Counted from the stretch's first letter, positions 1 through 4,956 are shown. The stretch: 5,639 nt of DNA from DATAFO01 sp046728935 (GCA_046728935.1 JBKPFS010000064.1:1-5639), one strand, 5' to 3'. The notes: generated from the sequence alone by a model not told the origin. Numbers and translations: made by a program.

Positions 1-660
1 CTCGGGTTCATCGTCACCTTCGTGATCGGCGGGATCTCGGGCGTGATGCTGGGGATGGTGCCGATCGACATCCACGTCTCCGACACCTACTTCATCGTCG
101 CCCACATTCACTTCGTGCTCTTCGGCGGCTCGGTGTTCACGATCTTCGCCGGCATCTACCACTGGTTCCCGAAGATGACCGGCCGCATGTACGACGAGAA
201 GCTCGGCCGGGTCCACTTCTACCTCACGCTGGTCGGGATGCTGGGCACCTTCGTCCCCATGCACTGGATCGGGATGGAGGGGATGCCCCGCCGCGTCGCC
301 GACTACTCGGCGCAGTTCGGCGACTGGAACCTGGTGATCTCGATCTCCTCCTTCATCCTCGGCGCCGCGCAGCTGATCTTCATCTACAACATGTACGTCA
401 GCTGGCGCTGGGGTCCGCGGGCAGCCGCCAATCCGTGGCGGGCGAAGACGATCGAGTGGCAGGTCTCCTCGCCGCCGCCCGTGTTCAACTTCGACGAGAT
501 CCCACGCGTGGTCGGCGGGCCGTACGAGTTCGGCGTTCCCGGCGCCCGCCACGTGATCATGGGCGGCGAGGAGGCGGAGGTCAGGCCGCCCGAGCCGGCG
601 TTCGTCGGCACTGCGGGCGGGGGCGGGGGCTCGCCCGGTGAGGGCGGTGAGCCCGCATGA
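1..660 (+). CDS. ctaD: Cytochrome c oxidase subunit I, C-terminal part (5' end outside window)
   Basis: This is the catalytic subunit of an aa3-type haem-copper oxidase, which reduces O2 to water and pumps protons across the cytoplasmic membrane. The frame is open from base 1, so the gene begins upstream; 219 residues are visible. Residues 25-40 contain HVSDTYFIVAHIHFVL, where His35 and His37 match the paired axial ligands of haem a3 and haem a. Three hydrophobic segments fit the last transmembrane helices: one holding the HIH motif, one around 75-90 and one around 100-126. The cytosolic tail carries a SPPPVFNFDEIP motif, as in actinobacterial CtaD, and ends in a Gly-rich low-complexity stretch. 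As I recall, Ser at residue 27, where mitochondrial enzymes have His, is usual in actinobacterial subunit I. The stop codon overlaps the next start as ATGA, indicating an operon with the two following genes. Identification is secure. Confidence 0.97.
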   Translation, partial: LGFIVTFVIGGISGVMLGMVPIDIHVSDTYFIVAHIHFVLFGGSVFTIFAGIYHWFPKMTGRMYDEKLGRVHFYLTLVGMLGTFVPMHWIGMEGMPRRVADYSAQFGDWNLVISISSFILGAAQLIFIYNMYVSWRWGPRAAANPWRAKTIEWQVSSPPPVFNFDEIPRVVGGPYEFGVPGARHVIMGGEEAEVRPPEPAFVGTAGGGGGSPGEGGEPA

Positions 661-1574
661 CCGACGCCGCCAGCGCCAGCTATCCGACCCCCGACACATC
701 CTCGCCGCTCGACTGGACAGAGGGTGGGACCGTGCTCGCATTCATGAACGAGGTCGCGGGGGGGCGCAAGCTCCTCGGGGCGATCCGCGAGCGGGTCGAC
801 GCGGGCGCCGACCACGTGGCGGTGGCGGCGCCGCAGAATCAGCCGATCGTCGGCCAGATCGTCGACCGCGACGAGGTCCGGGAGGCGGCGCAGAGCCGGG
901 TGGAGGTCACGCAGGCGGTGCTCGCCGAGTTCGACATCGACGCCGTGGGCGTCGTGCTCGATCCGGACCCCTCGCTCGCGCTCGACGACGCCGTGCGGGC
1001 GTTCGAGCCGCGCGAGGTGCTGGTCTCCTGCCTGTATGAGACCCGGTTCGGGCTCCTGCGCCGAGACCTGATCGAGTGGGCCAAGGAGAACCTCGAGCCG
1101 CCCGTGACCCACATCCCTGTCCGCGTGGATGACGACGCCGTCCGCTGGGACATCGTCCACACCCTCGTTGTCGGGACCCAGACCGTCAACAGCCCCGACC
1201 TCGTCTCGCGCCTCAAGCAGCGTGCCCAGGAGCGCCCACACCGCTACACGTTCATCTGCCCGCGCTCGGGAGCGATGCGCCGCGAGGAGGTCTGCGCCCA
1301 CCTCGCACGGACGCTCGCCGAGATGTACCGCGAGGAGATCGACGCCACCGGCCAGCCGATGAGCCCGGAACCCTTCGCTGCGGTCCAGAACGCGATCGTG
1401 CACTACCGGATCGACGACATCCTGATCTCGACGCTCGCGGGCGAGCAGTCGAAGTGGCTCGAGGAGGGCCTCGTCGACCGGGTGAAGGAGATCACCGACA
1501 AGCCGGTCGAGCACGTCGAGGCCGGGCGCGAGCCCGTGGCGGCGGCGACCGCCGAGGGGGGAGGTGAGGGCTGA
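657..1574 (+). CDS. Uncharacterised protein with two Usp-like alpha/beta halves, inside the oxidase operon
   Basis: This 305-residue protein has no signal peptide and no membrane segment, so it should be cytoplasmic. It appears to be an internal duplication. Residues about 52-154 and 197-287 each run from a beta strand with a short loop (DHVAVAAP; YTFICPRSG), through a long helix and an acidic FDIDAV/YRIDDI strand, to a hydrophobic strand (EVLVSCL at 119-125; DILISTL at 254-260) and a closing helix plus a PVTHI/PVEHV strand. This layout resembles universal stress protein (Usp) folds, but the nucleotide-binding GxxGS-type signature is not evident, so the fold is an inference. The start overlaps the ctaD stop as ATGA behind a GGTGAG ribosome site, and the stop overlaps the ctaE start by one base. 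Translation is therefore probably coupled to both subunits, pointing to a role in oxidase assembly or regulation. I do not recognise a named family. Confidence 0.85.
   Translation: MTDAASASYPTPDTSSPLDWTEGGTVLAFMNEVAGGRKLLGAIRERVDAGADHVAVAAPQNQPIVGQIVDRDEVREAAQSRVEVTQAVLAEFDIDAVGVVLDPDPSLALDDAVRAFEPREVLVSCLYETRFGLLRRDLIEWAKENLEPPVTHIPVRVDDDAVRWDIVHTLVVGTQTVNSPDLVSRLKQRAQERPHRYTFICPRSGAMRREEVCAHLARTLAEMYREEIDATGQPMSPEPFAAVQNAIVHYRIDDILISTLAGEQSKWLEEGLVDRVKEITDKPVEHVEAGREPVAAATAEGGGEG
1560..1567 (+). promoter_or_regulatory. Strong Shine-Dalgarno sequence for ctaE
   Basis: GGAGGTGA is fully complementary to the conserved 3' end of 16S rRNA and lies six bases before the ATG at 1574. It sits within the last codons of the upstream gene. 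This fixes the ctaE start and suggests that subunit III is translated strongly in its own right as well as by coupling. Confidence 0.75.
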
Positions 1575-2188
1575 TGGAGGCGGGGGCGATCGCCGCCGCG
1601 GAGCACGCCGCGCATCCGCCCGAGGCCCACCAGAGCTCGCGGATCGACCGCCAGACCCTCGGGATCCTGCTCTTCATCGTCTCCGAGGTGATGCTCTTCG
1701 GGGCATTCTTCGCCTCGTACTTCTTTCTCCGGGTGGTCGCCAACGACGGCCCCTGGCCGCCCGAGGGATTCGAGCTACCCGTCGCGGTCGCCGGCGTCAA
1801 CACGGCGATCCTGATCTCATCCAGCTTCACCGTCCACTGGGCGCTGGAATCGGTCCGCAAGGGCAACAGGCGGGGGATGAAGCTGGGGCTCGCCGCGACG
1901 TGGCTGCTCGGCGCGACCTTCCTCTTCATCCAGATCAACGAGTACATCCACATCGGCTTCAGCGCCCGCGACCAGGGCTTCGGCACGATCTTCTACGGGC
2001 TCACCGGCCTGCACGGCGCGCACGTCTTCGTCGGCCTGACCCTGCTCGCCTTCGCGAACATCCGCGCCTGGCGCGGACACTTCGGCCCCGAGCCGAAGGA
2101 TCACCTCGGCGTCGAGGTGCCGGGCATCTACTGGCACTTCGTCGACGTGATGTGGATCATCGTCTTTACGACGGTTTACATCCTCTAG
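1574..2188 (+). CDS. ctaE: Cytochrome c oxidase subunit III
   Basis: Subunit III is a membrane protein that stabilises the oxidase core and its proton uptake path. The 204-residue product has a short polar N-terminus and five hydrophobic segments at about 29-53, 69-92, 104-126, 137-163 and 183-203. This is the short five-helix form common in actinobacteria, against seven helices in mitochondria. Family hallmarks are SEVMLFGAFFASYFFLR at 37-53 with the conserved membrane Glu38, the TGLHGAHVFVG motif at 144-154, and the terminal YWHFVDVMWIIVF at 186-198. The ATG is set by a perfect GGAGGTGA ribosome site and overlaps the previous stop by one base. It appears to be the last gene of the operon, because about 550 non-coding bases with a hairpin follow. 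Confidence 0.97.
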   Translation: MEAGAIAAAEHAAHPPEAHQSSRIDRQTLGILLFIVSEVMLFGAFFASYFFLRVVANDGPWPPEGFELPVAVAGVNTAILISSSFTVHWALESVRKGNRRGMKLGLAATWLLGATFLFIQINEYIHIGFSARDQGFGTIFYGLTGLHGAHVFVGLTLLAFANIRAWRGHFGPEPKDHLGVEVPGIYWHFVDVMWIIVFTTVYIL

Positions 2189-2201
2189 TTACCGCTCTAG
2201 C

Positions 2202-2218
2202 AAGCCGTTTCTCGGCTT
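2202..2218 (+). terminator. Possible terminator hairpin after ctaE
   Basis: AAGCCG and CGGCTT form a perfect six-base stem with a five-base loop (TTTCT), starting 14 bases after the ctaE stop. There is no clean run of T after it, only a scattered CTTTCT about ten bases on, so intrinsic termination would be weak. The position at the operon end is the main support. Confidence 0.4.
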
Positions 2219-2354
2219 CGGGCACTTTCTGTCCGCCACGAAGTTCGCCAGTCAGCCCCGACGCCGTCGGTGTTCAGCGAGCGCAGGAGCGTCGCAAAGC
2301 TACTGCTGGAGCGCCGCCGCGCTCGCCGGGCGCGAGTGGGGTCTCGGCTGCAAC

Positions 2355-2369
2355 GGTGACGCCGTCACC
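2355..2369. promoter_or_regulatory. Palindrome GGTGACG-C-CGTCACC, possible operator
   Basis: Two perfect seven-base arms flank a single central base. A second palindrome with the same outer half-site GGTGA lies at 2395-2411, with centres 41 bases apart, close to four helical turns. A consensus TTGACA begins two bases after this palindrome. Paired binding of a dimeric repressor is a reasonable reading; a hairpin is the alternative. No regulator gene is visible nearby. Confidence 0.35.
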
Positions 2370-2394
2370 CTTGACAGCAGCCTTGCTCATCGAG

Positions 2395-2411
2395 GGTGAG
2401 GAATCCTCACC
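2395..2411. promoter_or_regulatory. Palindrome GGTGAGGA-A-TCCTCACC, possible operator
   Basis: Two perfect eight-base arms flank a central A. It shares the GGTGA/TCACC ends with the palindrome at 2355-2369 and lies on the same helical face. A terminator is less likely because no T run follows on either strand. It may mark a promoter serving the element remnant downstream. Confidence 0.35.
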
Positions 2412-2478
2412 TTGGAAGGGGGTGGGGAGCAGCCGGTAGAGATCGTTGACTACATGGCGCCGCCACCCGGCGCGATGA

Positions 2479-2500
2479 AGTAGCTAATGCATTAGCCACT
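2479..2500. promoter_or_regulatory. Near-perfect 22-base palindrome, possible operator
   Basis: The core GCTAATGCATTAGC (2483-2496) is a perfect 14-base palindrome. After one mismatched pair (A2482/C2497) it continues with AGT and ACT, giving 20 of 22 matching positions. Its AT-rich core stands out against the GC-rich surroundings. The length and symmetry suit a homodimeric helix-turn-helix repressor, but which family cannot be told from the site alone. Confidence 0.4.
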
Positions 2501-2640
2501 TACGGGCCGTGAAGGTTCGCGCAATGCGGACTTCGGCGCACACCGAGGACCGTCTCGACGCGTGGGTGTCCCCAGTACATCCGACCGGTTTGCCAACGTT
2601 GACACTAGGCAAAGGATGCCCGTTCTTTGGTCGAGGACTT

Positions 2641-2683
2641 GACACGCGGGCGGCTCGGGGGCAACCGAGCCGTCCGACGTGTC
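2641..2683 (+). other. Long imperfect hairpin in the leader of the element remnant
   Basis: The arm at 2641-2658 pairs with 2665-2683 around a six-base loop (GGGCAA). Eighteen positions pair, with one bulged base and one G-T position that would be a G-U pair in RNA. The stem is unusually long and stable. GTCTTCTT follows it, a weak T-rich tract, so it could be an intrinsic terminator or attenuator. A TTGACA hexamer overlaps its 5' edge at 2639-2644. It lies 55 bases before the small ORF at 2739 and could instead control translation of that ORF. Confidence 0.5.
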
Positions 2684-2738
2684 GTCTTCTTGAAGGTCGG
2701 GCTATGCCAAACCCATTCGACCACGAACGAGGTAGTCC

Positions 2739-2849
2739 ATGCCAACCTTCACCTCACACCCTACATCCTCTCGTAGGACAGAAAAGCCAAAAAACTTTAC
2801 ACGTGACCTGAGCCCGGCGACCGGCTCGAGGGCGCGGTGGGGGCGATGA
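2739..2849 (+). CDS. Small basic ORF (36 residues) coupled to the ATPase fragment
   Basis: This short reading frame begins with an ATG placed five bases after GAGGT (2729-2733), one of the better ribosome sites in this part of the window. Its TGA overlaps the ATG of the following ATPase ORF as ATGA (2846-2849), the usual arrangement for translational coupling. The product is basic (six Arg and two Lys against one Glu and one Asp), rich in Ser, Thr and Pro, and lacks a hydrophobic segment. I recognise no family. It could be a leader peptide that couples translation, the end of a degraded gene, or a real small DNA-binding protein. The site and overlap are visible; that it is expressed is inference. 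Confidence 0.4.
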   Translation: MPTFTSHPTSSRRTEKPKNFTRDLSPATGSRARWGR

Positions 2850-3283
2850 GCGCCGAACCAACCGCCCTCGGCGCCTATCTGCACCAAGCGGAACGCTACG
2901 TCCGGCGCTTCGTCGTCCTCTCCGAAGATCAGCTCACCGCGATCGCGCTGTGGATCGCGCACACGCACGCGTTCGCGGCGGCGATGGCGACTCCATACCT
3001 GGCGATCTCGAGCGCGGAGATGGAATCGGGCAAGACTCGGCTCCTGGAGGTCTTGCGCCTCCTCGTCGCGAGTCCCTGGTTCACCGGCCGCACGACGGCA
3101 GCCGCGCTGACTCGGAAGATCGACAAGTCGGCGCCGACGCTGCTGCTCGATGAGAGCGATGCCGCGTTCAGCAGCGACAAGGAATACGCCGAAGCGCTGC
3201 GGGGTGTTCTCAACACCGAACAGCCCACTAGTCAAGGCACGACCGGAGCTGTTCGTCAAACAGTCCGACTACAACCAGACTGA
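2846..3283 (+). CDS. Truncated P-loop ATPase of phage/plasmid primase-helicase type (DUF3631-like), probable pseudogene
   Basis: The 145-residue product starts with a helical region (residues 1-50). A Walker A-like segment follows, ISSAEMESGKTRLLE at 54-68, with the GKT core kept (Lys63, Thr64) but the first Gly of GxxxxGKT replaced. Walker B is TLLLDESDAAF at 98-108, with Asp102 and Glu103. DKEYAEALRGVLN at 111-123 matches what I recall of DUF3631-type ATPases in actinobacterial prophages and plasmids. In that family a GxRRG-type segment and several hundred more residues follow. Here homology stops at about residue 124, and a short low-complexity tail ends at 3283, so the arginine-finger and sensor regions are missing. 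It is unlikely to work alone. I chose the ATG at 2846 because it overlaps the upstream small ORF; an in-frame GTG at 2837 is possible. Confidence 0.7.
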   Translation: MSAEPTALGAYLHQAERYVRRFVVLSEDQLTAIALWIAHTHAFAAAMATPYLAISSAEMESGKTRLLEVLRLLVASPWFTGRTTAAALTRKIDKSAPTLLLDESDAAFSSDKEYAEALRGVLNTEQPTSQGTTGAVRQTVRLQPD

Positions 3284-3302
3284 GGGGACGCCACCGAGCT
3301 AA
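3225..3302 (+). pseudogene. Remnant of a second reading frame, PLVKARPELFVKQ-type tail
   Basis: In a different frame from the ATPase, bases 3225-3302 encode PLVKARPELFVKQ and about a dozen further polar residues, then TAA. The motif 'RPELFV' near the end of a short protein recalls small phage and plasmid ORFs that often lie near primase-helicases; this rests on memory and was not searched. It has no start codon of its own with a ribosome site. The simplest reading is that a deletion joined the 5' part of the ATPase gene to the 3' end of a neighbouring gene, out of frame. A hairpin starts eight bases after its stop. Confidence 0.35.
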
Positions 3303-3309
3303 ACACACT

Positions 3310-3338
3310 TCCGCTCCCCCGAGTGGGAAGGGAGCGGA
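3310..3338 (+). terminator. GC-rich hairpin after the ATPase/tail remnant
   Basis: TCCGCTCCC (3310-3318) pairs perfectly with GGGAGCGGA (3330-3338) around an 11-base loop. It begins eight bases after the TAA at 3302, where the terminator of the ancestral operon would be expected. No T run follows, so it may act as a stabilising 3' hairpin rather than a classical intrinsic terminator. A further six-base stem, GGAGCA/TGCTCC, follows at 3340-3359. Confidence 0.45.
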
Positions 3339-3364
3339 GGGAGCAATCCATCGTGCTCCATGGT

Positions 3365-3480
3365 TACCCGAAAGCTACCGCCCTATGGCGCCTCCTTACA
3401 GGGCTGGGCGTCTGGGCGGTAGCGGACGGGTAGACGTTGGAGCTGCGTGCTGAGCGTCTGAGGCGGCGATGGGCGGTAGT
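3365..3480 (+). ncRNA. Candidate structured RNA with alternative pairing
   Basis: TACCCG (3365-3370) pairs with CGGGTA (3427-3432), and GCTACCGCCC (3374-3383) pairs with GGGCGGTAGC (3414-3423). Together they make 16 base pairs around a symmetrical three-by-three internal loop (AAA/GGA). GGGCGGTAG recurs at 3471-3479, preceded in both places by GCGTCTG, so the left arm could pair with either copy. AGACG (3432-3436) can likewise pair with CGTCT at 3409-3413 or 3455-3459. Mutually exclusive pairings of this sort are typical of switching leaders, but they also arise from a chance local duplication. I match it to no known RNA class. Strand is assumed to follow the downstream gene. Confidence 0.3.
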
Positions 3481-3657
3481 AAGGGGATGACACCAGGACA
3501 CCCTTCGGAGGGCGTCAGGCGGTTCATATACAGCCCAGAGAGGCATGTATTGATAGGGGGGGTTACCTCGGAATCGTGGAACTTCCAAAACGATGACCGT
3601 CCCAGTCAGGAATTTCTCTGTCCTAGGGAGAGAACTCCCCCCCGGAGGTAGTTACGA

Positions 3658-3972
3658 ATGACACGCTCGAAACGATGCCCCGTAAGCCATCAGGACAAGC
3701 TGGCCGAGGACTTCTACATCGACCGCTCGCACGCTAGCGGCCTACGGAGCCCCTGCAAGGAGTGCGACCTCAAGAAGGCGCGTCGGTACTACGCGCAGAA
3801 CCGCGAACGCAAGCTCGCCAAAGCTAAGGCCCGGAGCGATGCGAAGCGGGCTGCCAAGGCGCCTAAGCCGCCCCGGCAATGCGTCCAGTGTGGCGCAGAC
3901 TTCCAACCCCACTCGATCCGCTCTGCAGACGGGCTATCCACGGCACGCGCGCTTGAACGGGAAGCACAATGA
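3658..3972 (+). CDS. Small zinc-ribbon protein related to phage HNH/endonuclease VII N-termini, cysteines partly lost
   Basis: The 104-residue basic protein has an N-terminal module, residues 6-51, with the layout KRCP..., DFY, DRS.ASGLRSPCKECD, KARRYYAQNRER. This strongly recalls the zinc ribbon that begins many phage HNH and endonuclease VII-like proteins. A second module, CVQCGADF at 75-82, looks like the start of another CxxC ribbon. Three expected cysteines seem to be replaced: residue 10 is Ser (CPVS instead of CPxC), and the distal pair of the second ribbon reads LSTARA at 93-98 where CSxxCR-like residues are expected. No HNH nuclease core follows, so catalysis is not expected. GGAGG at 3644-3648, nine bases upstream, supports the start. 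The gene may be a decaying phage relic or a shortened DNA-binding protein. Confidence 0.6.
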   Translation: MTRSKRCPVSHQDKLAEDFYIDRSHASGLRSPCKECDLKKARRYYAQNRERKLAKAKARSDAKRAAKAPKPPRQCVQCGADFQPHSIRSADGLSTARALEREAQ

Positions 3973-3982
3973 GCGCGCGCCC

Positions 3983-4007
3983 CTAACTCCCGCAGCCCGG
4001 CGGCTTC
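3983..4007 (-). repeat. SnoaL-tail repeat, copy 1 (orphan)
   Basis: Bases 3986-4007 are identical over 22 bases to 5383-5404, the 3' end of the SnoaL-like gene. Read on the - strand they encode EAAGLRE. One extra base sits between the GAG codon and the TAG, so the stop is out of frame here. Just upstream on the - strand the same frame reads FRQAP, a loose match to TRAEAL, before similarity fades. The copy lies between the convergent ends of the zinc-ribbon and lipoprotein genes. Confidence 0.7.
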
Positions 4008-4075
4008 AGGGGCCTGGCGAAACGATCGTCGGTCCCTATCCGGAGCAGCTTCAGAAGCCCTCGGCGCGTAAGTGC

Positions 4076-4492
4076 CTATCCCGATTGTTGGACCTCCGGC
4101 GTGACGCCGCGCCCGTGGGGATACGACCAGACCACCTGCTTGGACCCCCGCTCACAGCGGACCTGCCACCCGAGCCGGACAGTTCGCGACGGCAAGAGCA
4201 CACGGCCAGTCGGGTGGCAACGCCATGGAGGAAGAGGGCCAGCGTAGGCGGTCGAGATTACAAGCCCTTCTGCCTTGTCGCAGCTAACGCCACCGAGGAG
4301 CTGAACCTCCCGGACGCGGGGAACACGAGCTGGCAAATCGAGGTCGCAGCGGAGCGGCTTGCTGGCGGCTGGAGTTTGACCTGGACCGCCGGTCTCGTCG
4401 CCGTTGTCGCAGCCAGCCACGACAACCAGCACAGCCAAACAGACCACGGGCATGTGACGCACGAATCGGAGGGTACCGGGGGCCTTCTGCAA
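4076..4492 (-). CDS. Small lipoprotein with Cys-rich C-terminal domain
   Basis: The N-terminus has basic residues (Lys3, Arg9, Arg12, His13), a hydrophobic core MPVVCLAVLVVV at 14-25 and a lipobox VAGC ending at Cys28, so the protein should be lipidated and anchored outside the cytoplasmic membrane. A low-complexity linker rich in Gly, Pro and Asp follows (29-46). The C-terminal part carries GVSCDKAEGLV, PPWRCHPTG and WQVRCERGSKQVVWSYP, a pattern I recall from many small exported actinobacterial proteins of unknown function. The start is uncertain. The TTG at 4492 gives a 138-residue product with a normal positively charged signal; a GTG at 4462 or ATG at 4453 would be shorter, and none has a strong ribosome site. 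It lies 67 bases after the stop of the secreted gene at 4560, on the same strand, so may be co-transcribed. Confidence 0.7.
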   Translation of the reverse strand: MQKAPGTLRFVRHMPVVCLAVLVVVAGCDNGDETGGPGQTPAASKPLRCDLDLPARVPRVREVQLLGGVSCDKAEGLVISTAYAGPLPPWRCHPTGRVLLPSRTVRLGWQVRCERGSKQVVWSYPHGRGVTPEVQQSG

Positions 4493-4559
4493 CGCCCGCC
4501 CAGTATCTCGCGGCCCGCAGAGGAGCGCTTGCGGCGTGACGGGCTATCCGCTGGCAGAT

Positions 4560-4817
4560 CTACTCGACGAAGCAGCCCTCGATAGAGCCACCATGGACCC
4601 GGGAGAACTCGCTCAAGACCGCTCCCACCGGGACGCCGCGCTCCGCCGCCTCGGCGAAGGCGTCCTGCAGTTCCGCGGCGCGGCCTCCGGGTTGACCGGC
4701 AAAGCTCGAGTTGACAAGTGCCTGGCAGCTCGCCTGGGGACTTGCACCGGATGCCGGACCACTCAGCCCGAGCACCAGCGCCAACGTTGCGAGTACGGCA
4801 AGAAATGACCGCTTCAT
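4560..4817 (-). CDS. Small secreted two-cysteine protein, paralogue A
   Basis: The 85-residue precursor has a clear signal peptide: MKR, a hydrophobic stretch SFLAVLATLALVLGLSG, and a likely cleavage site after ASG at residue 24. The mature part is about 60 residues with two cysteines (31 and 82) that could form a disulfide. It is a paralogue of the product of 4957-5220. Shared features are MKRS, AVLATLAL, ASC, then GVP.GA, F...H.G, and E.C close to the end. I chose the ATG at 4817 because it aligns with the paralogue's start and has GGAGGGGAG seven bases upstream; an ATG two codons earlier (4823) is possible. Function is unknown. The shape suits a small exported protein or precursor peptide, but no known effector or bacteriocin motif is visible. 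Confidence 0.8.
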   Translation of the reverse strand: MKRSFLAVLATLALVLGLSGPASGASPQASCQALVNSSFAGQPGGRAAELQDAFAEAAERGVPVGAVLSEFSRVHGGSIEGCFVE

Positions 4818-4914
4818 GGGCATTCTCCCCTCCGTGGAATTTGGTGTAGCTGTGCCTATTTCTACAAGCGCTGACTCGACCGTCGGGGTTACGGACGGGA
4901 GCCGGATGAGAGCC

Positions 4915-4941
4915 CTACTCCGCCAGCCCGGCCGCTTCGAG
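4915..4941 (-). repeat. SnoaL-tail repeat, copy 2, in frame after paralogue B
   Basis: Read on the - strand this encodes LEAAGLAE followed by TAG, the same ending as the SnoaL-like gene at 5381. Over the 22-base core (4917-4938) it matches copies 1 and 3 at 19 positions. It lies directly after the paralogue B gene and is in its frame: B ends GAC TAG TAG, then CAA CTG CAA ACC leads into the tail. Readthrough of the double stop would add twelve residues. It is too short to be a gene and is best seen as a remnant. Confidence 0.65.
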
Positions 4942-4956
4942 GGTTTGCAGTTGCTA

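Larger units (their letters stand above)
2189..2738. other. Long non-coding stretch rich in inverted repeats, between ctaE and the element remnant
   Basis: I see no convincing gene in these 550 bases on either strand; the open frames show no family-like features and no good ribosome sites. The stretch does hold a hairpin just after ctaE (2202-2218), two GGTGA palindromes (2355-2369, 2395-2411), a 22-base near-palindrome (2479-2500), an inverted repeat TTTGCC/GGCAAA (2589-2594, 2608-2613) spanning a TTGACA, and a long hairpin (2641-2683). TTGACA, a consensus -35 hexamer, occurs at 2371, 2599 and 2639, but none has a good -10 at the right spacing. The content suits a regulatory or junction region at the edge of an integrated element. 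Confidence 0.5.
3303..3657. other. Non-coding, hairpin-dense stretch upstream of the zinc-ribbon ORF
   Basis: No convincing protein gene lies in these 355 bases; the only longer open frame on the + strand (3469-3651) has no family-like features. The stretch contains hairpins at 3310-3338, 3340-3359, 3365-3432, 3497-3516 (GAC-A-CCCT, loop TCGG, AGGG-C-GTC) and 3614-3634 (TTCTCT/AGAGAA). It ends in the GGAGG ribosome site (3644-3648) of the next gene. A -10-like TATACA at 3527-3532 has only a poor -35 (TTCGGA, 3504-3509). The density of stems suggests a structured leader or a separate RNA. Confidence 0.5.

Noticed and set aside
75..84. Ser instead of the metal-binding His in the subunit I HDTY-type motif
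   Set aside because: HVSD in place of xxHD is, as I recall, normal for actinobacterial CtaD, so it is not evidence of a defective enzyme.
384..1514. Long open frame of 376 codons on the - strand opposite ctaD and the Usp-like gene
   Set aside because: It is a GC-driven shadow of two well-supported genes; its translation is Arg/Asp/Leu-rich, has no domain pattern, and spans the junction of the two real genes.
1564..2439. Open frame of 291 codons on the + strand overlapping ctaE
   Set aside because: It is an Arg/Ala/Pro-rich shadow of ctaE that runs on into non-coding DNA; ctaE itself has a perfect ribosome site and family motifs.
2509..2811. Open frame of 100 codons on the + strand after ctaE
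   Set aside because: It reads straight through the long hairpin at 2641-2683, has no family-like pattern and a poor start context, and ends in low-complexity sequence. The shorter frame at 2739 has a better ribosome site.
3303..3657. Possible group I intron, riboswitch or HEARO-type RNA
   Set aside because: I could not find the conserved core elements of any known class, and the downstream protein is far too short and lacks the domains of IscB. It is kept only as an unclassified candidate.
3928..4549. Twelve-base repeat GACGGGCTATCC at 3928-3939 and 4538-4549
   Set aside because: About one exact 12-base match is expected by chance in a window of this size, and the flanks do not match.
3839..4585. 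Open frame of 248 codons on the + strand across the zinc-ribbon end and the lipoprotein gene
   Set aside because: It has no recognisable motifs and lies opposite a lipoprotein with a clear signal peptide and lipobox.
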